Source: Gamsiella multidivaricata (Eukaryota > Mortierellomycota > Mortierellomycetes > Mortierellales > Mortierellaceae). Taken from it: 64,000 nucleotides of DNA. Numbering within the stretch: the stretch's first letter is position 1; every line of letters starts with the position of its first letter. The stretch lies in the NCBI RefSeq assembly GCF_025024155.1, contig NW_026251758.1:221106-285105 (forward strand), in the 5' to 3' direction. Positions 35,877 to 48,828 of this stretch are shown here, in pieces. The notes beneath the pieces are model-generated. The model searched no databases. It was given only the letters and a program-made list of their open reading frames with translations, and was not told where the DNA came from. Made by a program: the position numbers and the translations under genes.

Positions 35877-36440
35877 GGTGAAAAATAAAGGGCATGGAAA
35901 TAGTAAAAATCACCGCCGCACTCCGTATTTTTGAAAATACAGGGACGTATTTTGCTACACACCTCCCCTCAGGTTGGTGTATTTCTATCATACGCGTTGT
36001 CACCAAATGTGAACCTATTTCAACGTACGCATTTGGAAATGCACATCAAAAAATTACTGAGTTTGAAACCCTGTGTGCGGTACGCCTGCGCGTACGAGGG
36101 ATTTGATTCTAAAGAGTTTAAGCTCTTGATGTGAGGAGAGAGAGAGAGAGGGAGAAAGAGGAAGAAAAACACATGCAAGAACGCATTCCATCTTTGCAAC
36201 ACAATCCCTCATCTGCTACCTTCATACACCTTCATACACACATCTTTGTTTTACTACAAACTACTCGCCCTCCCGAACTATTAATTGCCCCCAAGGATAC
36301 GGCTCAGCAAACGTCTGCATTCAGTCACGACCCACGTTCAGCCTTCATCCTTCATCATCGTTGAAAAAGACGACGGAAATCACCAAACCCTCTCAAAGTC
36401 AAGACAGGACAGCGACAGCAACTCGGAAGAAAGAATCAGA

Positions 36441-39237
<2,797 letters not shown>

Positions 39238-39390
39238 TTTCTCCTTCCCCCTCTTCATTTCGACGCCCTAATAAAATTAATTAAATTGAAAAATACCTAT
39301 TTTGAATGAATGATCAATTGGATTCTGGGCCGCGGAGGAATTCATGATGTTTTGCGTTTCGCGTTTTTTTCTTTTTCTTTTTTTTTCATG
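39238..39390. terminator. Convergent 3' ends of ATG16 and the large low-complexity gene
   Basis: About 150 bp between convergent stop codons, AT-rich, with AATAAAATTAATTAAATTG near 39270 that could serve as polyadenylation signal for the plus-strand gene. Confidence 0.45.
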
Positions 39391-41610
39391 TTATTTTTTA
39401 TTGAAAAAGTTGAAGATGGAAAGCGTGATGCAACGACCCTTCTTCTTCTTTTTCGTACGGTTCTTCTTTTGACCACTATTACTGCTATTACTACTATCGC
39501 CCTTGGCATCGACAGTCGATGTCGAGCTTGGTGAGGAAGAAGGCGAGCAAGCAGGTTGTTGATCTGCGCCGTGTGCTTGCTTATCTCCATGCTGGACCTG
39601 ATGAGGACGATAGTTTCCGGGAACCGAGGTCGTTTCGGAGAGGGAGGCGACCATGAGTGATTCCTGGGACGGATGATGTTCGTCTTCTCTTCCTGATCCT
39701 CCGGGACTTGCTTGGAGGACTTCTATTTCTCCTCCACTACTACCACCTTCTCCCCCAGCGGAGGCTGTGGATGTACCAGAGGGAGCTGCGGAGATCGGGC
39801 CGGGGATGGCGGCGATCTGGTGAATGTGTTCTTGTGCACAATACTGTGGGTCGTATGGGCGGTATGTCTGTTGTGGAAGATGGGCTTCAGGATAGCTGAA
39901 TGAGAGTGGTGGAGGTGGATGTTGTGTCTGTAGAGGTGGGGGTTTAGCTGCAGGCACGACTGGAGGAGGGAGTACGGATGGACGAGGACGGGATTTTGTG
40001 GGGGCGGAGGAGAGGAAGTTACTGTCGGTGAGCGAGAGGATGCTCTTGCTGGTGGCGGAGTGGGATCGCGTGCGGATGATGTTGTTGTTGATCGGGGTCG
40101 TGGTCGTACTTGGGCGCAGGGCCAGGGAGGATGAGTCGAGGGAGTAGGCATTGCGCGATGGTGGTATTGATGACATGGTTGCGGTAACAGTCTCTGTTGA
40201 GTCTTGCGCGAGTATTTCTGTTGTGATTGGCAAATCCGAGAGAGGGACGTTGGAAAGGTATGAAGGCACGGGCGGGAGGGGTTTGGTAGAGGTGTTCGTC
40301 AGATCCGTTGGAATGTTCGGACCTGTAGATGCGGTCGGTGAAGCCGAAGAAGACGAGGACAAGAGCATGCTGGCCAAGAAGGAGAGTCGGTTCTTGGTAC
40401 GGATGCGTGGGCTTGGGGGTGTTGCAGAAGATGTAGTGGCATTCAATGGACCGTCCTTGATGGCTGACGCGGTATAGCGCCGGCTGCTGGACCGGACCGG
40501 TAAAACGTGTAGGTGCCATGGTTCATGGGCGTTATTGTTGTGGCTGTCTATGTAGTTGTGATTGGTGCCCGCAGTAGGTGGCGGTGTTGTGGAATCTGTG
40601 GAAGAGAGGTACGATCGGCGTTTGGAAGAAGTGGCGCTACGGAACAGCCCTGCGACCGTCGTCGCTTTTCCAGTGCCCATTCCTGTCGTTGATGAAGCTG
40701 CGGGATTGGTAGAACTTGTGGAGTGAATCCGGGGTGTATGGACCGAGGATGATAGCGGCAAGGGTGGCAGTTCAGCTGTGAAACGATCCTTCTTGAAGTT
40801 GTTTGGGTGTGGGATATGGGTACTCGTAGTATCAGTAGCCATGGGCGACGGTGGTGACGGGAAGGCATCCTGGACCTCTTTGACGAGTTTATCGTCGTAC
40901 CCGAACGTAAACCGTGCCCTATGCCCCTCAAGCGTCGGTGACCACGACGCCATGGATGTTGTCGTCTGATCTGCTTGTGCTCCCTCACGCTGCACCTCAT
41001 GAGAATACATGATCGGCGTGTCGTTATCACTCCCCTCTCTTCCTTGCTGTTGTCGTTTCTGCCTCTGTCGAACAGCATTGATCGCCTCGACATCCAGACC
41101 AAAAGTCCCACTCTCAAGCGGGCTCGTGCCGGATGTAGGCGAGTTTGAAAGCGGATGTTGACTTACAAGATCAGAGTACTGAAACACATCTTCCCGATCC
41201 CCAGCAAGGGCAGGGAAGGAATTCGTCAGAGTCGTGGGAGATTGAGTGAGGGTCTCGAATAATGTTGTGAGAGGCGACGATGGGGAAGAAGGTGCGGAAG
41301 TTGATTGGGAAGAGCCGGACCCTGAACCGCATACGGAACCGGGTCCACCAAATGTGGTAGAGATGCGGTTTTGGCGTCGGGCTCGTGCTGATGGGGTGAC
41401 CATGTTGGGCGCAGTGGTACCGCTTGGTGGGTACTCTGAGGCGCTTTGATTTGTGGTGTATTCATGAACAGGGAGGTGAGGGTGGACAGGACTGTGCTGG
41501 TCGTGCTGGGGCTGGGAGTGCGGGAAGATGGCGCCGAAGATGGCTCTCCGCCGCGTGGTAGGTGTGGATGTGGTGTTAGGGGAAGCCCCAGTCGTGTGGG
41601 TGTGAAGCAT
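39391..41610 (-). CDS. Large low-complexity Ser/Thr/Pro-rich protein, hypothetical
   Basis: Single-exon frame of 739 residues with no recognised domain. Early residues contain TTRRRAIFGAIFPHS and ARARRQNRISTTFGG, basic patches that may be localisation or phosphorylation sites. A more ordered segment lies near 225-250 (HRARFTFGYDDKLVKEVQDAFP). Poly-Pro motifs (KPLPPVP, PAAKPPPL, PPPPLSF) could bind SH3 domains. The C-terminus is very basic and then hydrophobic: KKNRTKKKKKGRCITLSIFN followed by FFNKK. It looks like a disordered scaffold or signalling protein of the fungal cortex type, but this is only inference. The length of uninterrupted frame and normal codon usage support a real gene. Confidence 0.65.
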   Translation of the reverse strand: MLHTHTTGASPNTTSTPTTRRRAIFGAIFPHSQPQHDQHSPVHPHLPVHEYTTNQSASEYPPSGTTAPNMVTPSARARRQNRISTTFGGPGSVCGSGSGSSQSTSAPSSPSSPLTTLFETLTQSPTTLTNSFPALAGDREDVFQYSDLVSQHPLSNSPTSGTSPLESGTFGLDVEAINAVRQRQKRQQQGREGSDNDTPIMYSHEVQREGAQADQTTTSMASWSPTLEGHRARFTFGYDDKLVKEVQDAFPSPPSPMATDTTSTHIPHPNNFKKDRFTAELPPLPLSSSVHTPRIHSTSSTNPAASSTTGMGTGKATTVAGLFRSATSSKRRSYLSSTDSTTPPPTAGTNHNYIDSHNNNAHEPWHLHVLPVRSSSRRYTASAIKDGPLNATTSSATPPSPRIRTKNRLSFLASMLLSSSSSASPTASTGPNIPTDLTNTSTKPLPPVPSYLSNVPLSDLPITTEILAQDSTETVTATMSSIPPSRNAYSLDSSSLALRPSTTTTPINNNIIRTRSHSATSKSILSLTDSNFLSSAPTKSRPRPSVLPPPVVPAAKPPPLQTQHPPPPLSFSYPEAHLPQQTYRPYDPQYCAQEHIHQIAAIPGPISAAPSGTSTASAGGEGGSSGGEIEVLQASPGGSGREDEHHPSQESLMVASLSETTSVPGNYRPHQVQHGDKQAHGADQQPACSPSSSPSSTSTVDAKGDSSNSSNSGQKKNRTKKKKKGRCITLSIFNFFNKK

Positions 41611-44137
41611 TTGGAGTCCAGAGAATGAAAAATAAATCGAGGAACAAGGTTAAAGGAATGTGAGGACGTACGTATCAATGGGTATCAAAAAAAAATCGTT
41701 GCGGACAAAAAAAAAGAAAAGAAAAGAAAAAGAAAGAAAAAAGATGGAGCTGAAGAATTGCTTGGTTTCTGTGGAGGTCAAAGAGTGTGAAGGCGAAGAG
41801 GGAAAGGATGAAAGAGTAAGAACGGAAATGGCGAAGGAGAAAACGTGAAGATTCCAGCTCTGTCTTTGAGGCGCGTGGTCGTTGGCGCAGGAGGAAATAA
41901 ATTACAGACTTAGCAAAAAAAAAAAAAAAAAGGGCATCGGTCCGTGGAGCGTTTTGGATGCCCAAAGACGATCGAGAGACAGTACAGAGAGGCAGAGGAA
42001 GGCAGTTCAATTTAATGAGACAGAAATCAGAGGGGGCAACAGGAAAGAAGAAAAGAGGATAGGAGGGATGAATGACGATCGAGTAAATGGGGAAAGGAAA
42101 AAACGCACGCAGCCCAATGCGCATTTCCAACTTTATTCATATTCCTGTCAACATTCTGCATTTTCTGCATAATAAAATATGAATAGGGAGCGCAGTGGTG
42201 TTGTTTGTTTATGTTTGTTTGTACGTGTCCCCTGTTGGTCGGTGGTGTCAATGATGCGCTTTTTCCTCCTCGGATACCGACACTCTGGACACATGTCCAT
42301 CATACTCTTTGGCCATTTTTTATTCTTTATTACTAACGCTTCCGCCGTCATCTGTGGTCTAACAACACGCACGCACCCAAATAAATGAGGGGGCGGTGTT
42401 GTTGTAGAAACTACTGCTTCAGGTCGACCCATCGGTTGTTTTTTCTTTTTTCATTTGTGTTACCAATGGTCCATTAGGTGGCAATTGACTCTTGGTATGT
42501 CCCTTCTGTTTGCTATATTACAGTAATTGGGGTCTAGAGCGCGTCTTACAGCCATACTCTTTGCCCTCAACTTCAATTTCCTTGCTTGTATCGAAGAATT
42601 TTCTTTTCATTGCTCACCAACTTCTATTGGCGACCGTTGTATTTGTTTTCATTTTGTCCGCTTGCGTAGATCGCTCTATTCTTTGTATTGTTAGTAGTCT
42701 TACCAAACTGACGGTGCTGTGTTGTTACGTGGTGAGTATTAGTCTAATGTATTCTATTTTTTCTTTTTCCCTTTTTTTCCTGCCGGCATTGGATGATGGA
42801 GGTTAGGCTCATGCGCACATTGTTTGCTACTATCACAACCCTGGGCAAGCGCACAACATCAATGCGTAGAAAGAGCTTATGTACGCTTGCTGCCCCTTGA
42901 GTCCATATTCTCATATTCTGGAAGCTTCTGCGACTGCGAACAGACCTATCCTAGCGAAAAGCCATTGCTGATTTGGATAGCATTGATATGCGAGGATGGA
43001 TTCCGGTGTTTGCACCAATAGCATGCTTATCGCAGGCGTACTTAAAAAAACGGCATCGTCGTGGTTTTAATGAGCTATCAAAAATAAATTACCCCCGTCC
43101 CAAGAGTTGGAACAAGCCTTCCAAATAATCATAGCTTTTGCTTATGGGATCCTGCATCTTTTAATGCCTATTTCATTAACCGTAAGATTGCGCATTGCCT
43201 TGGTGCCCCCATAAACACTTGTAGCTAAGATAGACACGATAAATGTCCCCAATTCATAACATCTCAATGAAATTAAACGTGAGAATGCAGCAGCAGTGCC
43301 CCTTGCCTTAACGGTCAAGACGCAGCAAATGCTTAGTAATACAAAGGTGGAGTTTTGTTGTTTGGTAAAGAAAGTCAACACCGATATCTCTTGGGCTTAG
43401 CAAATTCTGCATCCTTTGTAACATTGCGTTTTAACAACTTGACTTTTTTTTTTCTTTTTGGCGAAGAGAGAAAACTAATGAAAAAGCAAGCTCTGCGTGG
43501 CGGACTTCAACAACTGGACGAGCCAATATGCGATGCTGGCACGGGGCACAAAGCAGTGCAACTTGCAGCTCGTTATATTGAGATAATATAAGGCGCCAGG
43601 TGTCTAATTATGGTTTATTGCAATTGAATATCTGAAACTGGACCTGAGAAAGCAGCTTGGCCAAAGCTGACTAAACTCGATTGCGCGGGAAAGACCAGAG
43701 TCCCTAGCTCATCCGACAACTACAACCAGCAGCAACCATCGGTATCGCTTGAGATCATTGCATTGTTTGCCTCAGATCGACATCATTGTTTCGATATGAG
43801 AATCTAAAGTCCTTCCATAAACATCTTTACGTTTGTGCTGGGTCTATCGCCGCTATCTCGGGATATATTGCGGCACTATCTCGGTATCAACATCCAATGA
43901 GGTTCCGAGTCGGCCCCTGAAATCCATGAGATTGCGGTCAGAGACCCTATATGCGACACATGTCTATTGTGTCAGATCGAGTATAAAAGAAGCCAGGAGA
44001 CAGCGGGCCTGCCAGTTCAGATGCTCAACTACCTTCAGCTGGATGATTTAAAGGGATCAGACCATATTCTTATTGTCATCAATCCAAACACTATTCCACT
44101 CTCCTTGCCCCCCTACAACAGTCGGGTACCCTTCGAT
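41611..44137. other. Intergenic region, 2.5 kb
   Basis: No supported gene. It contains the pyrimidine-rich (minus-strand sense) leader of the large low-complexity gene near 41630-41750, a 17-A tract near 41915, and AT-rich DNA up to the RCR-like gene. A minus-strand frame at 42148-42432 with CPECRYPRRKKRI is the least random, but has no second exon or neighbour to support it. Confidence 0.45.
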
Positions 44138-44729
44138 ATGAATAGCCAGGCTGCAATCTACATTTGTGCTTTCATAGTCCTGCTGCTCTTGCTGGGTATA
44201 TTCATAGGATTTATCCATCGCAAACATCTTCAGCAAGAACGGGAACAGAAGGAGTTCAGACGTGTAGCCCGCGAGAGGACACAACAAACGATCGGTGTGT
44301 TGGAAAAAAAATGCCTTTAACTGTTCTCAACCAGTGCTACAGTTCCGACCTCAGATTATTTAACCTTGGTTGCATTTGTTCATAGACCTGAATCTGCCGC
44401 CATATTACATCGACCATGTGCGAGACCCAATCTGTATCTACGAACACGAGTTGCCGTCTCCGACTTCACCATATGAGGGTACACAGCGCTCCACGACTGG
44501 CGACTCGGCCATATGTCTGGAGATGCCTCAGCAGGACAGCGTTTCGAGAACCCCAAGTACTCCCATCAGATCCACGTCGGCAACTCCGGTCGTTGTAGTC
44601 GTATGTGATCCGATTATCGAGCAGCTGGACATTGCACAGATGCCACCACCACCACCATATGAGACATCCAATCAGAGCGCAGGGGGTTCTCCGGTCGCGG
44701 AACATACATCCTCCTCTGGTGGGCGCTGA
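44138..44729 (+). CDS. Single-pass membrane protein with PPxY motifs (RCR-like)
   Basis: Exons 44138-44294 and 44386-44729 (phase 1, donor GTGTGT, acceptor CATAG) give 166 residues. A transmembrane helix occupies about 5-27 (AAIYICAFIVLLLLLGIFIG), followed by a basic juxtamembrane stretch (HRKHLQQEREQKEFRR). Two PPxY motifs lie in the cytosolic tail: PPYY at 57-60 and PPPY near 141-144. Short lumenal N-terminus, one helix, and WW-domain ligands are the layout of yeast Rcr1/Rcr2 and other Rsp5 adaptors, which control sorting of membrane proteins and chitin deposition. Similarity is architectural, not proven by alignment. An in-frame Met at 43967 would add 57 residues before the helix; I prefer 44138 because it yields a standard topology. 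Confidence 0.62.
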
Positions 44730-45780
44730 TAGCAGCGGATTATGACCGGACCCAGCATGTCGCCTCGATCTCAGCACGGCAAAACTCCAGGATTTTCGAG
44801 AAAAATTCTTTTTTGGTGCATGCCAGAGCTATAGCAAGCAGTTCAGGGATTCTGAGGAAGCAGTATTCGACAAGCAAGTGCATCTTCAGTCTTCGGGCAG
44901 CACAATCATCGCACAGCAACTTCAGCAACTCTTGCAGCCATCAGCTTTATTTTGTCAGCTTCCGCAGCTCTCAATTCACACGATGCTCTTTCTCGCCAGA
45001 GCATCGTAGTCGACACGCATCTGGAAGTCGCATGCTATGCTCTTATATCGTGAGCATAGGCATTAAGCAACTAGCGTTCTCAGAGCGATCAACAGCTGGC
45101 TAGATATTTACTCATGAGAATAGCACGGAACATGAATTCGACGCATATGTACATCCATCACCACAGTCTGTCTGGGCCGCCACTTGAACTCTGTTTCGGT
45201 TAAGGTTACCAGAATTGCGACGGCTCTTTTGAGGTCAACCACGAGATGAGAATAGGGGATTTGGCAAAGCCCATGAGGCGGGTAAAACGTTTGGGATCAA
45301 ATGTCAAGGAACAGACTTATCCCCCTCGAGAGGACACAAAGGGAGCCCGGAGGAGCAACGACTCTTGTTATTTCACCCGCAAACAACACCCACATAGGGC
45401 GAGGAGCGAGGGGAGTGGATTACGTATCTGGCGAGTACATTGCAATTGGCGACCGGAGTGTAGATAATGATAATGTATCTTTGGGATGTCAGCTCTGGCT
45501 GGCGTCTTTCTATATTTTTCTCCACAGTGCATATACTCTTGATACATTTTCCCTCGAGCATATTTTCAGCCGAGCTCCTTGTTGCAGTGGACATTCTCCT
45601 CTTCACTCCTAGCCCCCTACCTGTCTTTACCTTTTTTTTTTTGCTCTTCCTCTCATTCATCAAAGTCATCCATCCACTTCATCTCATCCCGATCCCTTTA
45701 ATACCGCACGACCAATTGACGTTGCCCCCTCACACATAAATTAATATAACGTCCTTCACCTAATATTCATCCAACAAACA
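44730..45780. other. Intergenic region and promoter of multispan membrane protein
   Basis: About 1 kb with no convincing gene. The last 200 bp are pyrimidine-rich (TTTACCTTTTTTTTTTTGCTC, CCATCCACTTCATCTCATCCC), the usual leader before a start codon in this genome. Confidence 0.5.
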
Positions 45781-46920
45781 ATGGCTTCGATCGCAAGATT
45801 GCTGCGGCTCGACCACTTCGAGCCCGACAGGATCGTGACCTCGAACCTGGTCCGCCCTCTCACGCTCGCCATCCTCCGCGGTCTTTTGTGCCTGTACTGC
45901 CTGATCGTCATCGTCTCGGTCTGGGCGACTAGCGAGTCGGCATCGGGATACCTCATGTTCTTTACAAACCTCACCTACTTTGGACTGAACGCATACCTCG
46001 TCGTAAGTGTCGTTTGTTATTGTTGTTGTTGTTGTTGCTGTTTGTTGCTGCTGCTATTGCCATGAATGGATGAATGCTTTGTAGGGCGGTGTTTCTTTTT
46101 TCATTCCCTTCTTTGTGGCACATTGCCTGTGGCATGTTTAGAGTGAGCGAGAGCCGGATTTTTTTTTACACTCTGTCGATTAGAAATTGTAAATTTAGAA
46201 ACTCTTTTTTTTTTTTTTTTTTTTTTTTTGTCGTGTGTCGTATGTACGGATTCTCTCTCCACAACTACCTCCTTCATCATGATACAGCCTCTCATGCATA
46301 TCTTGTCTCCCGCGGTTCTTCTACGACTCATTCATTAGTGCTCCACTCTTTGGTCGATCGGCTATTTGAGACAACCCACCCCCGAGCGGGCTCAATGGCT
46401 TAAAAACCGTTCCCCATGGTGGGGCTACGCGCACTGGCTGCTCTACTCCACCGTCGTAACCTTCCACATCGTCGTCCCGATCGTCTTCTGGACCTTGCTC
46501 AGTACTGGCGCGCACATGTCGACCTTCGGCTCTTGGCAGAACGCGTCCGTCCATGCCGTGGACGGTGTCTGCGCAGTTTTTGAACTGATCTTCAACCGGC
46601 ATGTCCTCGAACCCGTTCACGCGTTCGTCGTGACCGGAGTGATGCTCTTGTACATGTTCCTGACGTTCGTGGTCCACAAGACGAAGGGTATTTGGGTGTA
46701 CCCGTTCCTGAACTGGGACCAGGGCGCGATTGCAGTGGCGTATTATCTGGGCATTGCGCTCGGACTGCTGATTATCTTCTTTGTGTTGTTGGTGTTGCAC
46801 AGGTGCAGGAACAGGTGGTTGGCGGGACGTTGTGAGCGCGTAAACCACGATCAGCAGCTAGAGTCGCTTCAACGCCAGGATCATCAACAACACCAGGATG
46901 TGGAAAAGACGGGGCCCTAA
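45781..46920 (+). CDS. Polytopic membrane protein, FAR-17a/AIG1- or rolling stone-like
   Basis: Exons 45781-46002 and 46339-46920 joined in phase 0 give 267 residues. Hydrophobic segments: about 27-50 (LTLAILRGLLCLYCLIVIVS), 57-78 (SGYLMFFTNLTYFGLNAYLV), 104-130 (YAHWLLYSTVVTFHIVVPIV), a segment with FELIFNRHVL, 170-190 (VTGVMLLYMFLTFVVHKTKG), and 212-234 (YYLGIALGLLIIFFVLLVLH), i.e. about six helices. FFTNLTYFGLNAY and WVYPFLNW with a His before the fifth helix recall the FAR-17a/AIG1 and rolling stone families of membrane hydrolases or receptors. The C-terminus is a hydrophilic Gln-rich tail. The intron contains a T25 tract. Exact family is uncertain; membrane topology is well supported. 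Confidence 0.72.
46205..46229 (+). repeat. Poly(T) tract in intron
   Basis: 25 consecutive T inside the single intron of the polytopic membrane protein, about 110 bp before its acceptor, where it may act as an extended polypyrimidine tract. Confidence 0.85.
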
Positions 46921-47179
46921 GATCGGTCCTTGGAGGAATAAAGAGACACAAAATTTTATCAATATCTTTGTGCGCTCCCTACGTGGAGTGTGTGGTGCAG
47001 CATCAAAGTTGGTGTGTGTGTGTTTTATTGGAATGCCGTAAAGAGATGCCCGTGTATATATTACTATTGTATCGATGTATGGTTGCATGGTTGTATGGTC
47101 GCATCGCTGTATCATTGCATTGCTGAACGGTTATTGCTGGGATACGCTTGCTCTTTCCTGCCATTGTATATAGGTCTAC
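46921..47179. terminator. Convergent intergenic region (membrane protein / HAP2)
   Basis: About 260 bp separating two convergent stop codons. AGGAATAAAGAGAC just after 46935 contains AATAAA, a plausible poly(A) signal for the plus-strand gene. Confidence 0.45.
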
Positions 47180-48432
47180 TCAAGACTGATAGGGATTCGC
47201 CATACGCATCCCCTCTGTTCTTGACATTGAGGTGTGTCCTTGTTCTGCTTCTAATGGTATTCCTGGCCGCGTTGTTGAGGTCTGATATTGGCCGTTAACG
47301 TGATGGTGGGCGCTATTGCTGGCGCTGTGGTGGTTGCTGTTGATGTAGTTGATGTTGTGGCTATTGTTATTCCCATCATTATGTCCACTGTTGCTGCTGC
47401 TGCTGCTGCTGTTGAAATCGTTTGCTCCTCCTTCCCCGTCAGAGGAGGCCTTGTTGCCCGGCTCATCCAGAGCAGCTATCTCGGCGGCCGTCAGAAATCG
47501 TCCCCCTGGTCCACGTGGGCGTCTCATTGCGTGCAAGTGGCGCGACTCATGCATGAACTATAATTGAGAGTTAATACACAGATGGTGCACAGGTCCAGAT
47601 CGAACAGAGAAGTAAGAGGGAAAAGATGATTAGCCTTGGGTTCCCGATCAAAGTACGAGTGCAGAGAACACAGGGAAGGAGGAGGACGAGGTAGCGAGGG
47701 AGTACAGCTTTGATATGTGTATGTGTGATCTTTACCTTCCGCCCGCGCTGCATCAACTTGTTCTGTGCGTCGAGGTTTGCTCGGGCAGCTCTCCGCTTGA
47801 GGATTCGATGGTACTGCCAGTTTTTGTATTTCGAGGTGAGAAATAGAGCAGAGTAAGAGTACATATGTCCATGGGTTAGTCTACCTATTGCCCAATGGGA
47901 TTCTGTCAATGCTCGACACAGACCAATCATTTTTCTGGGGTCGCGTAGGAGAGAAACCGTTGGAAGGGGGAGAACCGATCGTCCAAGATGAAAACTCCCA
48001 GGCTCAACTGTGAGCTGCATTTAAGAGTCCATTGCAGACAGATGGGCAAGAAAGAGCTGGAGGGGTGGTATACTCACCTGTTTGGCATTGACATAGAGGG
48101 GTTCCTCTGGCTCCTCGATCCGGGGAGTCGCTACCTGTCCGATCACATACCCAGGCGGCATCATGCTCTACATTGGTTGATAGTTTTAAAACACTATCGG
48201 TTTCAGTATGGATGCACTGGCAGCGGCCAAAGGGGGGATGTATTCAGCCTAGTCAAAGTTAGTGCTGCACACTTACAGGATCAACCACAATGACACCGGG
48301 GTATGGGGCGGCAATATGTTCATAATGATGGATTCCCTGCGGAACCGACCGGGCTTCGACATGGTGAAGGGACTGAGGAGAGTGCGAGGCGTGTTCTTGG
48401 GATGGGGAGGTGACCCTCGAAGACTGTGTCAT
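47180..48432 (-). CDS. HAP2: CCAAT-binding factor subunit HAP2 / NF-YA
   Basis: DNA-contacting subunit of the heterotrimeric CCAAT-binding complex. Four phase-0 exons: 48277-48432, 48078-48167, 47736-47813 and 47180-47557; 233 residues. The conserved core is assembled over three exons: [10 protein letters not shown] (NF-YB/C association, exon 2), [18 protein letters not shown] (exon 3), then [20 protein letters not shown] (DNA recognition, exon 4). All key His/Arg residues of the recognition helix are present. N-terminal 80 residues are Ser/Pro/Gly-rich; the C-terminal region is Asn/Ser-rich ([18 protein letters not shown]), unlike the Gln-rich activation domain of animal NF-YA. In fungi the complex also needs HAP3, HAP5 and often HAP4/HapX, none of which is in the window. 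Confidence 0.95.
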
Positions 48433-48828
48433 GGTGAATTCGGAATGAACAAAGCGGAATGAGCCAATGGTTACAGGTGTGCGTGTGCGTGGAGGTGGGG
48501 TGCAGTGTCAAGAACTGAATGAAAGGTTGTTTTTGGTACTGCAAACAAGATAAAAGGAGGAGAGAAAGAGAAGCACCCAAAACACTTCTGTGCAAGAAAC
48601 AAACGCCCCGCGAGGAGCGTAGGGTATACATCGAACAGAAAATTGGGCACAGTTCAGACCATAGAAGGCATGTCGCAGCCTTGGTGCCATAGTCACTCTC
48701 TCCTTTCAGGCACAGCTCACCGCCACATAAAACGGAGCATCGATTGCCCTCGCCTGTCTCTTTACCATGCTTTCTCCTCCCCCTCTCCTTCTTCACCTGC
48801 ACGCCCCATCCAGGATTCGAGCCATGAA
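48433..48828. promoter_or_regulatory. HAP2 upstream region
   Basis: About 400 bp between the HAP2 start (-) and the start of the dead F-box gene (+). It reads as pyrimidine-rich on the minus strand near 48540-48580, consistent with a leader. No TATA box is clear. Confidence 0.4.

Larger units (their letters stand above)
33561..36069. mobile_element. PIF/Harbinger-type DNA transposon, degraded
   Basis: Interval of about 2.5 kb defined by an exact 10-bp inverted pair, GTTTCAAACT at 33561-33570 and AGTTTGAAAC at 36060-36069. Inside both ends a second similar block follows: GCATTTTAGATGCG...GTGAAATA on the left, and on the right, read inward, GCATTTCCAAATGCG...TTGAAATA. The element carries two convergent genes typical of the superfamily: an intact Myb-like ORF (+) and a frameshifted transposase (-). 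I could not identify a convincing 3-bp target duplication, so exact ends are uncertain by tens of bases. The right end lies about 370 bp upstream of the ATG16 start. Confidence 0.6.

Noticed and set aside
40019..41117. Minus-strand frames of 166 and 189 codons
   Set aside because: They are in another frame of the same strand as the 739-residue low-complexity gene; His/Arg-rich products are typical frame shadows.
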